64,000 nucleotides of DNA from Metabacillus sp. KUDC1714 (GCF_014217835.1 NZ_CP055263.1:2793501-2857500); one strand, 5' to 3'; counted from the first letter of the stretch, positions 24,627-33,280 are shown. Numbers and translations: made by a program. Notes: generated by a model from the letters alone, not told the origin.

Positions 24627-26472
24627 GTGTAATCTTCCTTTCAGCCAGTTGTTTTTCCTTCTCATGGATGTAATTGGTTAGCTCCACTGTAAGGTCGTAC
24701 TGTAAAAATGGAGTTATTAAATAAATTCCATTAAATAAATCAAATGCTGTATCAATAAGATCCTTTGCAATGGCTAAGCCCTCTTGGCGGGCTTGTTCCT
24801 TATCTGTTCCAGCTGCTGCCATTTTTTCACGAATCGAATCTGAAAGTTTAATTCCAGGAATTTCATTATGAATAAATTCTGCGTTACGGCTTGATGTCAA
24901 TGGCATGATCCCGATGTAAATAGGTGCTTTTAAGTTTCTGGTTTCCTCATATACATCGACAATTTGCTGACTTGAATAAAGAGGTTGTGAGATAAAATAA
25001 TCTGCACCATGGGCAATTTTCTTTTCAAGTCTGACAACAGCCTTATCTAAGTGACGAACATTTGGATTAAAGGCAGCCGCAACTGAGAAGTTGGTTTTTT
25101 CACCTAATGGTTTACCGGAGTAAGAGACACCTTCATTGAATTGTTTAATTAAACTGATTAAATCAAACGAAGAGACATCATAAACAGAAGTTGCCCCAGG
25201 GAAATCACCAATTTTTGAAGGGTCACCAGTAATTGCTAGTACATCAGATAGTCCTAATGAATGTAAACCCATTAAATGAGACTGTAAGCCAATTAAGTTT
25301 CGATCACGACATGTAATATGAATTAATGCTCTGCCACCTGTTTTTTCTTTTGCGAGTATTCCGGCAGCTAGGTTACTTACCCGTGGAGAAGCAAGCGAGT
25401 TATCTGCAAGAGTCAAAGCATCGATACCTGCATGATGAAGCGCTTGTGCCCCTTCAAGGAATTTATTCATTCCAAGCTTCTTCGGTGGGTCAAGCTCAAC
25501 AATAACTGAACGTTTTTCCTTTACAATCTCCTGAAGTGGAGGAAGTGTGTCAGTATTACTAGATGTGATATTTACTTGTACTTGCTTCGGAACTCTTACC
25601 TTTTTATCTGTAACAGGAGCAAGATGCCCTACAGCTTCAGCGATTGCTTGAATGTGTTTTGGTGTTGTTCCACAACAGCCACCAATTAGGCGAACACCTT
25701 GGTCTCTAAATTTCAGAGCGCTCTCCTTAAAGTAACCTTCATCAGATTCATAAACAAGACGACCTTCATTTAAAGCAGGTAAGCTACTGTTCGGGAATAC
25801 AGATAGATAGGCTGACTCAAGAAGCGGAACCTCCTCAAGAGATTGAATCATATGGTATGGACCTAAACGACAGTTTAAGCCAATTACATTTGCACCAAGC
25901 TCTTCGAGAGTTGAAAAAGCATCTGTTAATGCTGTTCCATCTTGTAAAACACCTGCTTCATGGAGGGATACATTGGCAATGATTGGTTTATTTGTTTCCT
26001 TTTTTGCAATTTGGAGTACTGTTTTCATTTCCTCTAAATCATAGTAGGTTTCAAGTAATAGGCCGTCTACATCTTCATTTAGTAAGATAAACAACTGCTC
26101 TCTAAAATTGCGTTTAATTTCTTCAAGTGTATGGGCACTTTTTTTGAAGGAACGAACTCCGCCAATAGTTCCAAATACATACGTCGAAGAAGTAGCTGCT
26201 CGTTTGGCAATTTCAACAGCAGTTTTGTTAATTTGTCTAATTTCATCCTCTAGGCCGTAACGTGAGAGTTTAATATCATTTGCCCCATAGGTGTTCGTCT
26301 GAATTAGGTTAGCACCGGCTTGAATATATGCTTGATGAACGCGCTTGACATCATCAGGTTTTGATAGGTTTAATTCTTCAAAACAACGATCAACACCATG
26401 GGAATAAAGCATTGTTCCCATTGCACCGTCCCCAATTAAAATCTTACTTTTTAAGTCTTCCAAAAAGCTCAT
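24619..26472 (-). CDS. yitJ: Bifunctional homocysteine S-methyltransferase / methylenetetrahydrofolate reductase
   Basis: 617-aa two-domain enzyme of the methionine pathway. Residues 1-300 are a homocysteine methyltransferase barrel with Zn cysteines ([18 protein letters not shown]). Residues 310-617 are a MetF-type 5,10-methylenetetrahydrofolate reductase ([20 protein letters not shown]-like [25 protein letters not shown]). It therefore makes the methyl-THF that MetH, encoded next, uses. RBS GATCGGAGGC. Expression is under the SAM-I riboswitch upstream, as for yitJ in B. subtilis; low SAM should allow read-through. Confidence 0.95.
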   Translation of the reverse strand: MSFLEDLKSKILIGDGAMGTMLYSHGVDRCFEELNLSKPDDVKRVHQAYIQAGANLIQTNTYGANDIKLSRYGLEDEIRQINKTAVEIAKRAATSSTYVFGTIGGVRSFKKSAHTLEEIKRNFREQLFILLNEDVDGLLLETYYDLEEMKTVLQIAKKETNKPIIANVSLHEAGVLQDGTALTDAFSTLEELGANVIGLNCRLGPYHMIQSLEEVPLLESAYLSVFPNSSLPALNEGRLVYESDEGYFKESALKFRDQGVRLIGGCCGTTPKHIQAIAEAVGHLAPVTDKKVRVPKQVQVNITSSNTDTLPPLQEIVKEKRSVIVELDPPKKLGMNKFLEGAQALHHAGIDALTLADNSLASPRVSNLAAGILAKEKTGGRALIHITCRDRNLIGLQSHLMGLHSLGLSDVLAITGDPSKIGDFPGATSVYDVSSFDLISLIKQFNEGVSYSGKPLGEKTNFSVAAAFNPNVRHLDKAVVRLEKKIAHGADYFISQPLYSSQQIVDVYEETRNLKAPIYIGIMPLTSSRNAEFIHNEIPGIKLSDSIREKMAAAGTDKEQARQEGLAIAKDLIDTAFDLFNGIYLITPFLQYDLTVELTNYIHEKEKQLAERKITHV

Positions 26473-26530
26473 AGAAAAGCCTCCGATCTATGTAGTAGTG
26501 TGAGGAGAAAAGATGAATCGAAATAATAAT

Positions 26531-26557
26531 AAAAAAAGCCCTCTTAAGAAGAAGGCT
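26531..26557 (-). terminator. Riboswitch expression-platform terminator
   Basis: On the minus strand AGCCTTCTT / AAGAGGGCT closes a short loop and is followed by seven T. It sits between the SAM-I aptamer and yitJ; its 5' arm can compete with an antiterminator formed with the aptamer 3' side. Confidence 0.85.
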
Positions 26558-26576
26558 GAATGATTCAAAGCTTCCC

Positions 26577-26843
26577 CTTATCTTTCAAGCATCTTACATG
26601 CTTAGCTGGAATTAGCACCTTGGCACTCGGAGGATAAGTAGGATAGATTAAATTGTTTAGAAAGGTTGTAAACCATACTGTTGTTTGTTTTCTATCCGCA
26701 CCTGCAAGCTTTGTAGATGCGGATAGAAAACAACTTAAGGTTTATTTTCTTCTTTGAACAATCAACTAAAATCCAGGTCTTCACTCGTTATGGACCGGTT
26801 GCTGAAGCTTCATAGGGCCAGTCCCTCAGCTTCTCTTGATAAG
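26577..26843 (-). promoter_or_regulatory. SAM-I (S-box) riboswitch with greatly enlarged P3 arm
   Basis: Read on the minus strand, the S-box core is all present: P1 strand CTTATCAAGAG, GAGGGACTGGCCC, GATGAAGC-like TATGAAGCTTCAGCAACC, then GGTGCTAATTCCAGC, TGAAAGATAAGG closing P1. Between CAACCGG (26796-26802) and GGTGCTAATTCC (26608-26619) lie about 176 nt, where the usual P3 arm has a few tens. The extra sequence folds on itself (26670-26743 and beyond), so P3 is lengthened rather than broken. It should sense S-adenosylmethionine and stop transcription of yitJ-metH when SAM is high. Confidence 0.93.
26680..26734. repeat. Long palindrome inside riboswitch P3
   Basis: GTTGTTTTCTATCCGCA-type arms (26686-26704 and 26715-26734) pair over about 20 bp with a single small bulge around a 10-nt loop. 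AAACC at 26670 and GGTTT at 26739 extend the stem. It looks like a small palindromic insert that became the tip of P3. Confidence 0.8.
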
Positions 26844-26984
26844 ATATGAAATTATTGTATTTACTTTAATATATTGAAAAGTGTTACAACTAATTTATCT
26901 AATATTATGAAAAATATCAATAGTTAAATGATATTTTTCATAATATTAAGTGTGGGAAAAGGTGGTAATCAAGTTTTGAAACGT

Positions 26985-27028
26985 AAAAAAGGCAGTTCAT
27001 GTGACAACGATTTGTTTGATGAACTGCC
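26985..27028 (-). terminator. Intrinsic terminator of the yajQ-like gene
   Basis: On the minus strand GGCAGTTCATC pairs with ATGAACTGCC and is followed by TTTTTT. It is about 65 bp past the yajQ stop. Confidence 0.85.
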
Positions 27029-27065
27029 TGGGAAAATCATATAAGATTACTTTGGGTAGGAACTT

Positions 27066-27090
27066 TGACATCCAGCTCCAGCGCTTTTGT
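27066..27090 (+). repeat. Repeat A remnant (collapsed copy)
   Basis: GACATCCAGCTCCAGCGC runs straight into CTTTTG: the two outer ends of repeat A joined with the middle missing. It sits 3 bp from the stop codon of the yajQ-like gene. The whole gap 26473-27092 otherwise holds the riboswitch and two terminators. Confidence 0.7.
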
Positions 27091-27092
27091 TT

Positions 27093-27584
27093 TTAGCGAT
27101 AATTAATAAACTGTACGTCAATTGGCAGGTCAGCTTCTCTTATTGCAGCAATGACTTGTTGTAAATCGTCTCGGCTTTTTCCTGTTACACGAATTTGATC
27201 ATCTTGAATTTGAGTTTTCACCTTTAAGCCAGCGTTTTTAATAAGCGTATTTATTTTTTTGGCATTGTCTTTATCAATCCCAGAAACTAATTCTGCTCTT
27301 TGACGAACTGTTCCACCTGAGGCATTCTCAATTTTTTTATACGAAATATTTTTAATTGGTACATTTCGTTTAACAAGTTTTGATAATAGGACATCTTTTA
27401 GTTGGTCTAGCTTATACTCATCGTCTGAGACTAAAACTAGTTCTTCTTTTTCTAATGATATATTACTTTTGCTCCCTTTGAAATCATAACGAGTAGCAAT
27501 TTCTTTCATTGCTATACTAATTGCATTTGTCACTTCAGGGAATTCAATTTTGGATACAATATCAAATGAACTATCTTTCGCCAT
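27093..27584 (-). CDS. yajQ: YajQ family nucleotide-binding protein (YitK)
   Basis: 163-aa protein of the UPF0234/YajQ family, two ferredoxin-like domains that bind nucleotides; some relatives bind cyclic-di-GMP. Typical are the N-terminal [21 protein letters not shown] and the C-terminal [12 protein letters not shown] and [27 protein letters not shown] is ideally spaced from the ATG. It is between yitJ and the divergent yitL-like gene, as yitK is in B. subtilis. Given the GGDEF-EAL protein in the same window, cyclic-di-GMP binding is possible but unproven. Confidence 0.92.
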   Translation of the reverse strand: MAKDSSFDIVSKIEFPEVTNAISIAMKEIATRYDFKGSKSNISLEKEELVLVSDDEYKLDQLKDVLLSKLVKRNVPIKNISYKKIENASGGTVRQRAELVSGIDKDNAKKINTLIKNAGLKVKTQIQDDQIRVTGKSRDDLQQVIAAIREADLPIDVQFINYR

Positions 27585-27765
27585 ATTAATCCTCCATTAC
27601 GTATATAATATGGTTAGATTATAGTAAAATAAAACAATGTTCACAACTTTTTAAACGCTCAGGTGATTATTGAGTATAATTGTTTGCTGAAAACGACGTA
27701 TAAATGATGAGAAAGTGAGAACTAATAATATTTTCACTTAAATGATGAAAGGAACGATAAATGAT

Positions 27766-28626
27766 ATGATGCCAGGCACATTTGCAATATTAACGATAGA
27801 TGAAAAGGTTGATTATGGATACTTCTTAACAGATGGAGATGAGCGTGTACTATTACATAAAAGCGAAGTGATAGGAGAAATCGAGGTTGGAGAAAAAATT
27901 GAGGTCTTTTTCGTGATTGATGCTCAAGAACGATTGTATGCAACAATGAAAAAACCACTGATTACGGATCAATCATATGGTTGGGTCGAAGTGGTAGATG
28001 TAGTAGATGATATGGGGGCATTTGTGGATATTGGCTTGAGTAAGGATGCTCTTGTTGCAATGGATCACCTCCCGTTTTTAAGAGAAGTATGGCCTAAACC
28101 AGGGGACAAGCTTTATTGTACATTAAAGGTTTCAGGAAATGGCCGTTTTTTTGTTCGCCTAGCGACAGAGGAAATTGTTGAACCTCTCTTTAAAGATGCT
28201 GATCGTTCGTTGTTTAATAAAGAAATATCAGGAACTGTCTACAGAATGATTGTAGCAGGTTCATTCATATTAACTGAAGAAGGCTATAAAGGTTTTATCC
28301 ATTCCTCACAGCGAACCGTTGAGCCGCGTTTAGGTGAAACAGTAACAGGACGAGTTATTGACGTGAAGGAAGATGGGACTCTTAACGTCAGTTTATTGCC
28401 TCGTAAGCATGAGGCATTGAGTGGTGATGCAGAACGAATTTATGGTTATATGCAAGAAAGAGGCGGAGCTATGCCTTTCAATGATAAAAGTGATCCAGAT
28501 GATATATATGAACGATTTGAACTAAGTAAAGGTGCGTTTAAACGAGCTTTAGGGCATTTAATGAAAAATGGTAGAGTTTATCAAAAAGATGGCTGGACAT
28601 ATTTTAAAGAACAGCAGGATCAATAA
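27766..28626 (+). CDS. yitL: S1-domain RNA-binding protein, CvfB family (YitL)
   Basis: 286-aa protein with three S1-like OB folds followed by a C-terminal winged-helix domain, the CvfB/YitL architecture. Visible are PGTFAILTIDEKVDYGYFLT (first fold), GWVEVVDVVDDMGAFVDIGL (second), ISGTVYRMIVAGSFILTEEG (third) and FELSKGAFKRALGHLMKNGR (winged helix). S. aureus CvfB binds RNA and affects virulence. I prefer the ATG at 27766 (MMPGTF) because GAAAGGAACG lies 13 bp upstream and homologues begin near PGT; ATGs at 27742/27745 are in frame but have no RBS. It is divergent from yajQ and ends in a strong terminator. Confidence 0.88.
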   Translation: MMPGTFAILTIDEKVDYGYFLTDGDERVLLHKSEVIGEIEVGEKIEVFFVIDAQERLYATMKKPLITDQSYGWVEVVDVVDDMGAFVDIGLSKDALVAMDHLPFLREVWPKPGDKLYCTLKVSGNGRFFVRLATEEIVEPLFKDADRSLFNKEISGTVYRMIVAGSFILTEEGYKGFIHSSQRTVEPRLGETVTGRVIDVKEDGTLNVSLLPRKHEALSGDAERIYGYMQERGGAMPFNDKSDPDDIYERFELSKGAFKRALGHLMKNGRVYQKDGWTYFKEQQDQ

Positions 28627-28633
28627 AAATAAC

Positions 28634-28676
28634 AAAACGTCCTCCATTTCTATTTAGAAATGGAGGACGTTTTTTA
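28634..28676 (+). terminator. Intrinsic terminator of yitL
   Basis: AACGTCCTCCATTTCT pairs perfectly with AGAAATGGAGGACGTT around ATTT and ends in TTTTTT. Confidence 0.95.
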
Positions 28677-28727
28677 TTGGCGATATGAATATGACGATGG
28701 TTGATTTCGTAATAAGATAGATAATTT

Positions 28728-28762
28728 AAAAGTAAGATCCTGTCATACAGGTTCTTACTTTT
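28728..28762. terminator. Second terminator-like hairpin
   Basis: AAAAGTAAGATCCTG pairs with CAGGTTCTTACTTTT around TCATA. No gene ends into it on the plus strand beyond yitL, so it may be a backup terminator or an sRNA end. Confidence 0.55.
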
Positions 28763-28864
28763 ATAAGTATATTCATTTTCATTTCAAACCAAAATCTTGA
28801 CGCTTTCATAAGCTACAAAATATACTGATTTTATAGAATGTTTAGTATAAAGGATTGGTATGGG

Positions 28865-29044
28865 ATGGAAATAAAAGTGCTTGCAGTTGAAGATGGAATT
28901 CATAATAAGTTAAAGCTATCAAGAGAGCAATATGCACATCTAAAAGATAAGAATGTTTTTTCGCTTGGTGATCAAGTATATCATTATGGGAGAATGGACC
29001 TACAAACGAATTGTCTAACGATATATGTAAAACCAGAAAAATAA
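28865..29044 (+). CDS. Small hypothetical protein
   Basis: 59-aa soluble protein, MEIKVLAVEDGIHNKLKLSR at its start, that I do not recognise. I chose the ATG at 28865 because AAGGA lies 12 bp upstream; an upstream in-frame ATG at 28838 would add nine residues and has no RBS. The composition is normal for a cytosolic protein, with no cysteine-rich or membrane stretch except one Cys near the end (NCLTIYV). It stands alone between a hairpin and the convergent DUF3941-like gene. Confidence 0.6.
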   Translation: MEIKVLAVEDGIHNKLKLSREQYAHLKDKNVFSLGDQVYHYGRMDLQTNCLTIYVKPEK

Positions 29045-29110
29045 CAACCTATAGAACAATAAGGTCTTTCACTTATCATGAGTTGCATGCCTAAGTAAAA
29101 GACCTTTTGT

Positions 29111-29242
29111 TCATTTATGATCTGTTCTCTTAGAATATTGACGTTCACCTTGCTTGCGATTTTTATCACGCATCATGTTTTTTTCATGGCGCTTAGCATT
29201 GTTATCTTGTGCCTTTTTATCGTTATCACTAGTATGTGGCAT
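29111..29242 (-). CDS. Small hydrophilic protein, DUF3941-like
   Basis: 43-aa very basic and polar protein (MPHTSDNDKKAQDNNAKRHE to the end with RKQGERQYSKRTDHK), matching my memory of the Bacillus DUF3941 family. RBS GAAAGGAG lies 7 bp before the ATG, which is much better than any start further up the open frame. The composition resembles small spore or nucleic-acid-associated proteins; function unknown. It follows the DegV gene on the same strand. Confidence 0.7.
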   Translation of the reverse strand: MPHTSDNDKKAQDNNAKRHEKNMMRDKNRKQGERQYSKRTDHK

Positions 29243-29306
29243 GAAAAAACTCCTTTCAAACGAATATAGCTTTATCATGCCCTTTCCGAGCTTTAAATAT
29301 GTGTTA

Positions 29307-30164
29307 CTACAACTCGTCATTTAAGAAGAATATCGCAAGAGTACCAGGACCAGCATGAGCTCCAACAACTGCCCCAACATAATTTATATACACTTCATTA
29401 GGTGAAAATTCTTTCTCGATCAATGCTTTCATTTCATAAGCAGCTTCTTCATCATCTCCATGGCTGATGGCGATGGTTTGGTTTTGTAAGTTAACACCAC
29501 GTTCACTCATAATTTCAATAATGCGTCGAAAAACTTTTTTGCGTCCGCGTATCTTTTCAAGAGGAATAAGTTTTCCGTCCTCTACATGAAGTAAAGGCTT
29601 GATATTTAAAAGTCCCCCAACAAATGCAGATGCTTTGCTAATTCTGCCTCCACGAGCTAAGTATTCTAAATTATCTACAGTAAAGATATGCTCCATCTTT
29701 AAACAATAGTTTTTAACAGCTGTCTCAATTTCACTTAGGCTTTTTCCACTTTCAGCTAAATCGGCTGCATATCTAACAGCAAGACCATGTCCAAGCGAGG
29801 CACACTTTGTATCGATAATCGCTAATTCAAATGAGGGGAATTCTTCAAGTACCTCATTTCGAATCATCATCGCTGTCTGATACGTTCCGGATAGCTCCGA
29901 CGAGAAAGCTACATAAAGACTTGGTATTCCTTTATTTGCAAGGTCTGTAAATGATTCCTTTATTAAAAGAGGAGAAGGTTGTGATGTTTTAACAACAGCA
30001 CCTTCGCGCATTGCATTATATAACTGTTTAGGTTTTATTTCTATTTGATCTTGTAGTTGCTCACCCTTAATATCTACGCTAAGCGGAAGAAATGAAATAG
30101 AATGTTCCTCAAAATAATCTAGGGGTAAATCACAAGCACTATCTGCTAGGATATGTACATTCAT
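29307..30164 (-). CDS. yitS: DegV family fatty-acid-binding protein (YitS)
   Basis: 285-aa DegV/FakB-type protein, which holds a fatty acid and presents it to a fatty-acid kinase. Family marks are [10 protein letters not shown] at the start, VKTSQPSP (about residue 60), [11 protein letters not shown] (about 92), IDTKCASLG (about 123), [12 protein letters not shown] (about 175) and [18 protein letters not shown] before the ATG. In B. subtilis yitS is next to yitT, as here (divergent, 220 bp apart). The last residues overlap the leader of the small gene downstream. Confidence 0.9.
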   Translation of the reverse strand: MNVHILADSACDLPLDYFEEHSISFLPLSVDIKGEQLQDQIEIKPKQLYNAMREGAVVKTSQPSPLLIKESFTDLANKGIPSLYVAFSSELSGTYQTAMMIRNEVLEEFPSFELAIIDTKCASLGHGLAVRYAADLAESGKSLSEIETAVKNYCLKMEHIFTVDNLEYLARGGRISKASAFVGGLLNIKPLLHVEDGKLIPLEKIRGRKKVFRRIIEIMSERGVNLQNQTIAISHGDDEEAAYEMKALIEKEFSPNEVYINYVGAVVGAHAGPGTLAIFFLNDEL

Positions 30165-30384
30165 TTAAACACCTCATTTGTATTTGCTCATTTTTTAAAA
30201 TTTCCAATTAAATACGAAAGTATAAGATATCTATATTCCTTCAAAAAGCAGTCATGCTAATAAGTCTAATTCATTTTTAGTTTATCATGACCAAATTAAA
30301 ATACAATCTTTGTATTCATTTTACATGAAAATGGGAAGAACAAAGAATATAGGGACTTAGATTGTAAAGGAGGTCTATCTTTTC

Positions 30385-31227
30385 ATGATTAAAGGTGAGG
30401 TAGTAAAAATTATTGTTGTGCTTGTTGGTGCATTATTAAATGCAATAGGTTTGAACTTATTTCTAATTCCTGCAAACGTATATTCAAGTGGTTTTACAGG
30501 GCTTTCTCAACTGCTTTCTAGCATACTAGAGGAATATACACCTTTTTATATTTCCACAGGTATCTTATTATTACTACTAAATATTCCAGTAGCAATTTTG
30601 GGATGGATAAAGGTAGGGAAAACCTTTACGTTATATAGCTTCTTAAGTGTAGCAGCAACAACTGTATTTTTAGAATTAATTCCACTACAATCTCTATCAA
30701 ACGATATTTTACTTAATGCGGTTTTCGGTGGGGTAATACTTGCTGTTGGTGTTGGAATCACATTGAAATATGGTGCCTCTACAGGGGGATTAGATATTAT
30801 CGCAATGGTGCTGTCTAGAATGAAAGATAAGCCTGTTGGAACCTATATTTTCATGTTGAATTCTGTCATTATTTTTACAGCAGGTCTTTTGTATGGTTGG
30901 GAGAAGGCATTATATACTTTAGTTGCGCTTTATGCTACAACAAGGGTAATTGACGTAATCCATACTAGACATGTGAAGCTTACTGCGATGGTTGTTACAA
31001 AAAAGGCAGATGATTTAAAGAAAGCCATCCATTCGAAACTAGTAAGAGGTATTACGATGATTCCAGCTAAGGGTGCTTTTACGAATGAATCAAAGGATAT
31101 GATGATTATTGTTATTACTCGGTATGAATTGTATGATTTAGAAAAAATAATCAAAGAAGTAGATCCGAATGCATTTACTAATATAATCCAAACAACAGGG
31201 ATATTTGGCTTCTTCAGGAAAGATTAA
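30385..31227 (+). CDS. yitT: YitT family membrane protein (DUF161 + DUF2179)
   Basis: 280-aa membrane protein: five or six hydrophobic segments in residues 8-180 (ALLNAIGLNLFLIPANVYSS and the typical YGASTGGLDIIA), then a soluble C-terminal DUF2179 domain (about 200-280; AMVVTKKADDLKKAI, RGITMIPAKGAF). Function is unknown across the large family. RBS AAAGGAGGTC is 11 bp from the ATG. The lipoprotein gene follows after 13 bp and is probably co-transcribed. Confidence 0.92.
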   Translation: MIKGEVVKIIVVLVGALLNAIGLNLFLIPANVYSSGFTGLSQLLSSILEEYTPFYISTGILLLLLNIPVAILGWIKVGKTFTLYSFLSVAATTVFLELIPLQSLSNDILLNAVFGGVILAVGVGITLKYGASTGGLDIIAMVLSRMKDKPVGTYIFMLNSVIIFTAGLLYGWEKALYTLVALYATTRVIDVIHTRHVKLTAMVVTKKADDLKKAIHSKLVRGITMIPAKGAFTNESKDMMIIVITRYELYDLEKIIKEVDPNAFTNIIQTTGIFGFFRKD

Positions 31228-31240
31228 TGAGGTGTTTTGA

Positions 31241-31717
31241 ATGGCACGATCTATCATACTGTTTAGCATGATGATTATGTTTTTATTTGGTTGTACAGGT
31301 GGTAATGAGAATACTGCAAATACACTTGTTGAAGAAAAAGAGGGGGAGGTAAAAGTGGAGATTGATGAACTCGAATTAATGGTTGACGTGAACGTCTTAC
31401 GTAATCAAGCGGAATTTATTATTACACTAATAAACAATTCAAGTGAAACGAAAAAACTTGATTTTTCTTCGAGTCAAAAATATGAAATTATCGTTACTGA
31501 GCAAAATAATCAAGAGGTATATCGTTACTCAGAAGGAAAGATGTTTGCTCAAGCCCTAGAGTCTACCTTAATTAAGCCAGCTGAAAGCATAAAGTGGGAA
31601 GAAATATGGGAAGGTATAAAACCTGGTGAATATGAAGTTGAAGTATCTATTTTATCGCAAGATACCGAAGGGTTAATAAAAAAGAAGACTATTCACGTTA
31701 CAGAAGAAGGGAGCTGA
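31241..31717 (+). CDS. BsuPI-domain lipoprotein (Ipi-like)
   Basis: 158-aa protein with a lipoprotein signal (FMFLFGC-type lipobox; Cys at residue 18), a Glu-rich linker, and a BsuPI domain, the fold of the B. subtilis intracellular proteinase inhibitor Ipi (QAEFIITLINNSSETKKLDF, YEIIVTEQNNQEVYRYS, IKPGEYEVEV). In B. subtilis ipi lies at the same place after yitT but its product is cytosolic. Here the lipobox puts the domain outside the membrane, so the target differs, perhaps an extracellular serine protease or none. The terminator starts within the stop region. Confidence 0.85.
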   Translation: MARSIILFSMMIMFLFGCTGGNENTANTLVEEKEGEVKVEIDELELMVDVNVLRNQAEFIITLINNSSETKKLDFSSSQKYEIIVTEQNNQEVYRYSEGKMFAQALESTLIKPAESIKWEEIWEGIKPGEYEVEVSILSQDTEGLIKKKTIHVTEEGS

Positions 31718-31739
31718 CTCATGAGAGTCAGCTCCTTTT
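31708..31739 (+). terminator. Intrinsic terminator of yitT-lipoprotein operon
   Basis: GGAGCTGACTC pairs perfectly with GAGTCAGCTCC around ATGA and ends in TTTTC. The stem covers the stop codon of the lipoprotein gene. Confidence 0.92.
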
Positions 31740-31757
31740 CATAAAGCTTTGCTTTTC

Positions 31758-31952
31758 TTAAATAGACTCAATTGTTTGCTGAAACTCACGAAGTTGAGCA
31801 CGTTCGGCATCTGTTGAATTGACAAATGCAGATGACAGTGCATTTTTTGCTTTCATAATCGCTTCATGCTTATCACCTTGAACAGCCCCACCTGCAACAG
31901 AACTAGCGTAAGCAACAGATTCTCTAGCTTGTTGAAACAATTGATTTCCCAT
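31758..31952 (-). CDS. DUF3813-like small protein
   Basis: 64-aa mainly helical, Ala- and Gln-rich protein (MGNQLFQQARESVAYASSVA and AIMKAKNALSSAF), fitting the DUF3813 family (B. subtilis YizC, at this position). No membrane segment. RBS GGAGGGATAT lies right before the ATG and overlaps the stop of the preceding small gene, so the two are translated together. Function unknown. Confidence 0.75.
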   Translation of the reverse strand: MGNQLFQQARESVAYASSVAGGAVQGDKHEAIMKAKNALSSAFVNSTDAERAQLREFQQTIESI

Positions 31953-32105
31953 TTATATCCCTCCAAGTGAGGTATCTACGGCATTATTTGCTTTACGTTC
32001 TTCTGATTCTGATAATGTTGTATGGTAAGGGAACCTCTCATCGTGCTTAGTAACTGTATCTTTGCCTTGTTGAACAAAACGTTTTGATTTGTTACGTTTA
32101 CCCAT
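31953..32105 (-). CDS. Small basic protein, unrecognised
   Basis: 50-aa protein, MGKRNKSKRFVQQG at the start and ending in NNAVDTSLGGI, translated from the sequence. RBS AAGGGGGG lies about 13 nt before the ATG. Its stop codon directly abuts the start of the DUF3813-like gene (31952), and the last codons contain that gene's RBS. The basic N-terminus recalls small spore proteins such as SspO-like ones, but I do not recognise the family. Confidence 0.7.
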   Translation of the reverse strand: MGKRNKSKRFVQQGKDTVTKHDERFPYHTTLSESEERKANNAVDTSLGGI

Positions 32106-32209
32106 TGAAAAAGCCCCCCTTTTTAATGGTGACGTTTGTTTACGTCTGTCTTATTGTGTACGAAATAAATGAATATATTAATGGCAATTTGTTGCTGATT
32201 TAACACCAT

Positions 32210-33022
32210 TTAAAGGGATAATACATCTTTTAAATATAGAGCAACACCGTCTTCTTCATTTGACCGTGTTTCCTTATTAGCAACAGCTTTGAGTTGGTCT
32301 ATTGCATTGCCCATTGCAACTCCATGGCCAGCATATTTAAGCATTTCTAGATCATTATCCTCGTCTCCAAATGCAATTATCCGTTCAACGGGAATGTCAT
32401 AATAGGATGCGATTTTTTGTAGACCAACTGCCTTATTCATCCCTGCTTTAATTATTTCAATAACATGCCAAGGTGCTGCCCATCTTCTGTGATCAACCAC
32501 TTCAGCATGTACATCCGATAAATAAGTTCTTATTTTTTCAACATCTTCTTCTGCTGCATGTATGAGGATGCTTGTTACATCATCGCCCAGATTTTCTCGT
32601 AAATCGCCAATTTTAATGGATGGATTCCCCATGCTAAATACATCTAAAAGCTTTTCGTCATGATAATGGAAATATACGTCATCAATGATTTCAGCTAACA
32701 TATTATGTATGCTATGTTTTTCAGCAACCTCAATTATTTCCTTTACTACGTTTAGTTCAAGTGTTGTATGATATGTTCCCCACTCATTATTTTTAGGATG
32801 ATGAACATATGCACCATTAAAATTAACAATCGGTGTAGTAAGTTGTAATTCATCATAATAAATGGAGCTTGATCGAAAGGGTCTTCCTGTCGCAATACAA
32901 ACGATATGTCCGGCTGCTTTTGCTTTTTCAATTATCTCTTTTGAATACGATGAAATGGTTTTATCGTCCTTTAAAAGAGTTCCATCTAAGTCTAAAGCAA
33001 TTAAGAAAGGTTTCGTTTCCAT
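32210..33022 (-). CDS. yitU: HAD family phosphatase, Cof type (YitU)
   Basis: 270-aa HAD-superfamily hydrolase with a type IIB cap. Motif I is LIALDLDGTLLKDD (nucleophile Asp and second Asp), motif II CIATGRPFRSS, motif III Lys in KAVGLQKIASYY and motif IV FGDEDNDLEML. Enzymes of this type dephosphorylate sugar phosphates or flavin precursors; the B. subtilis YitU has been linked to FMN-precursor phosphatase activity. The start at 33022 follows AAAAGGAGACTTT; nineteen codons of open frame above it run into repeat A copy 3 and are not used. Confidence 0.9.
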   Translation of the reverse strand: METKPFLIALDLDGTLLKDDKTISSYSKEIIEKAKAAGHIVCIATGRPFRSSSIYYDELQLTTPIVNFNGAYVHHPKNNEWGTYHTTLELNVVKEIIEVAEKHSIHNMLAEIIDDVYFHYHDEKLLDVFSMGNPSIKIGDLRENLGDDVTSILIHAAEEDVEKIRTYLSDVHAEVVDHRRWAAPWHVIEIIKAGMNKAVGLQKIASYYDIPVERIIAFGDEDNDLEMLKYAGHGVAMGNAIDQLKAVANKETRSNEEDGVALYLKDVLSL

Positions 33023-33071
33023 AAAGTCTCCTTTTCGTCTTGTTAGATTTTGGCATACCGTGGATAAGCGC

Positions 33072-33199
33072 TTTGACATCCAGCTTCAGCGCCTAGCCCC
33101 TCGAGGTCATAAGCCAATTTAGAATCGAAGGCAAAGAGCGCCTTCTATTCTAAATCGTCTTATGCTTGTCGGGGCTGAACGAGGCGCTTGCGCTTTTGT
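33072..33199 (+). repeat. Repeat A, copy 3
   Basis: Cleanest copy. Outer arms AGCGCCT/AGGCGCT and TAGCCCC/GGGGCTG, middle CATAAG/CTTATG, inner ATTTAGAAT-c-GAAGGC against GCCTTC-t-ATTCTAAAT with loop AAAGAGC. It fills most of the gap between the divergent yitU and yitV genes (33023-33280). Confidence 0.92.
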
Positions 33200-33280
33200 T
33201 CTTAGTGTATCTTTTTTCCAAGTTTAATGTCTACATGTTACAATTAATTAGTGGCAAAATAGTTAGGGAGGCCGTTTCGT

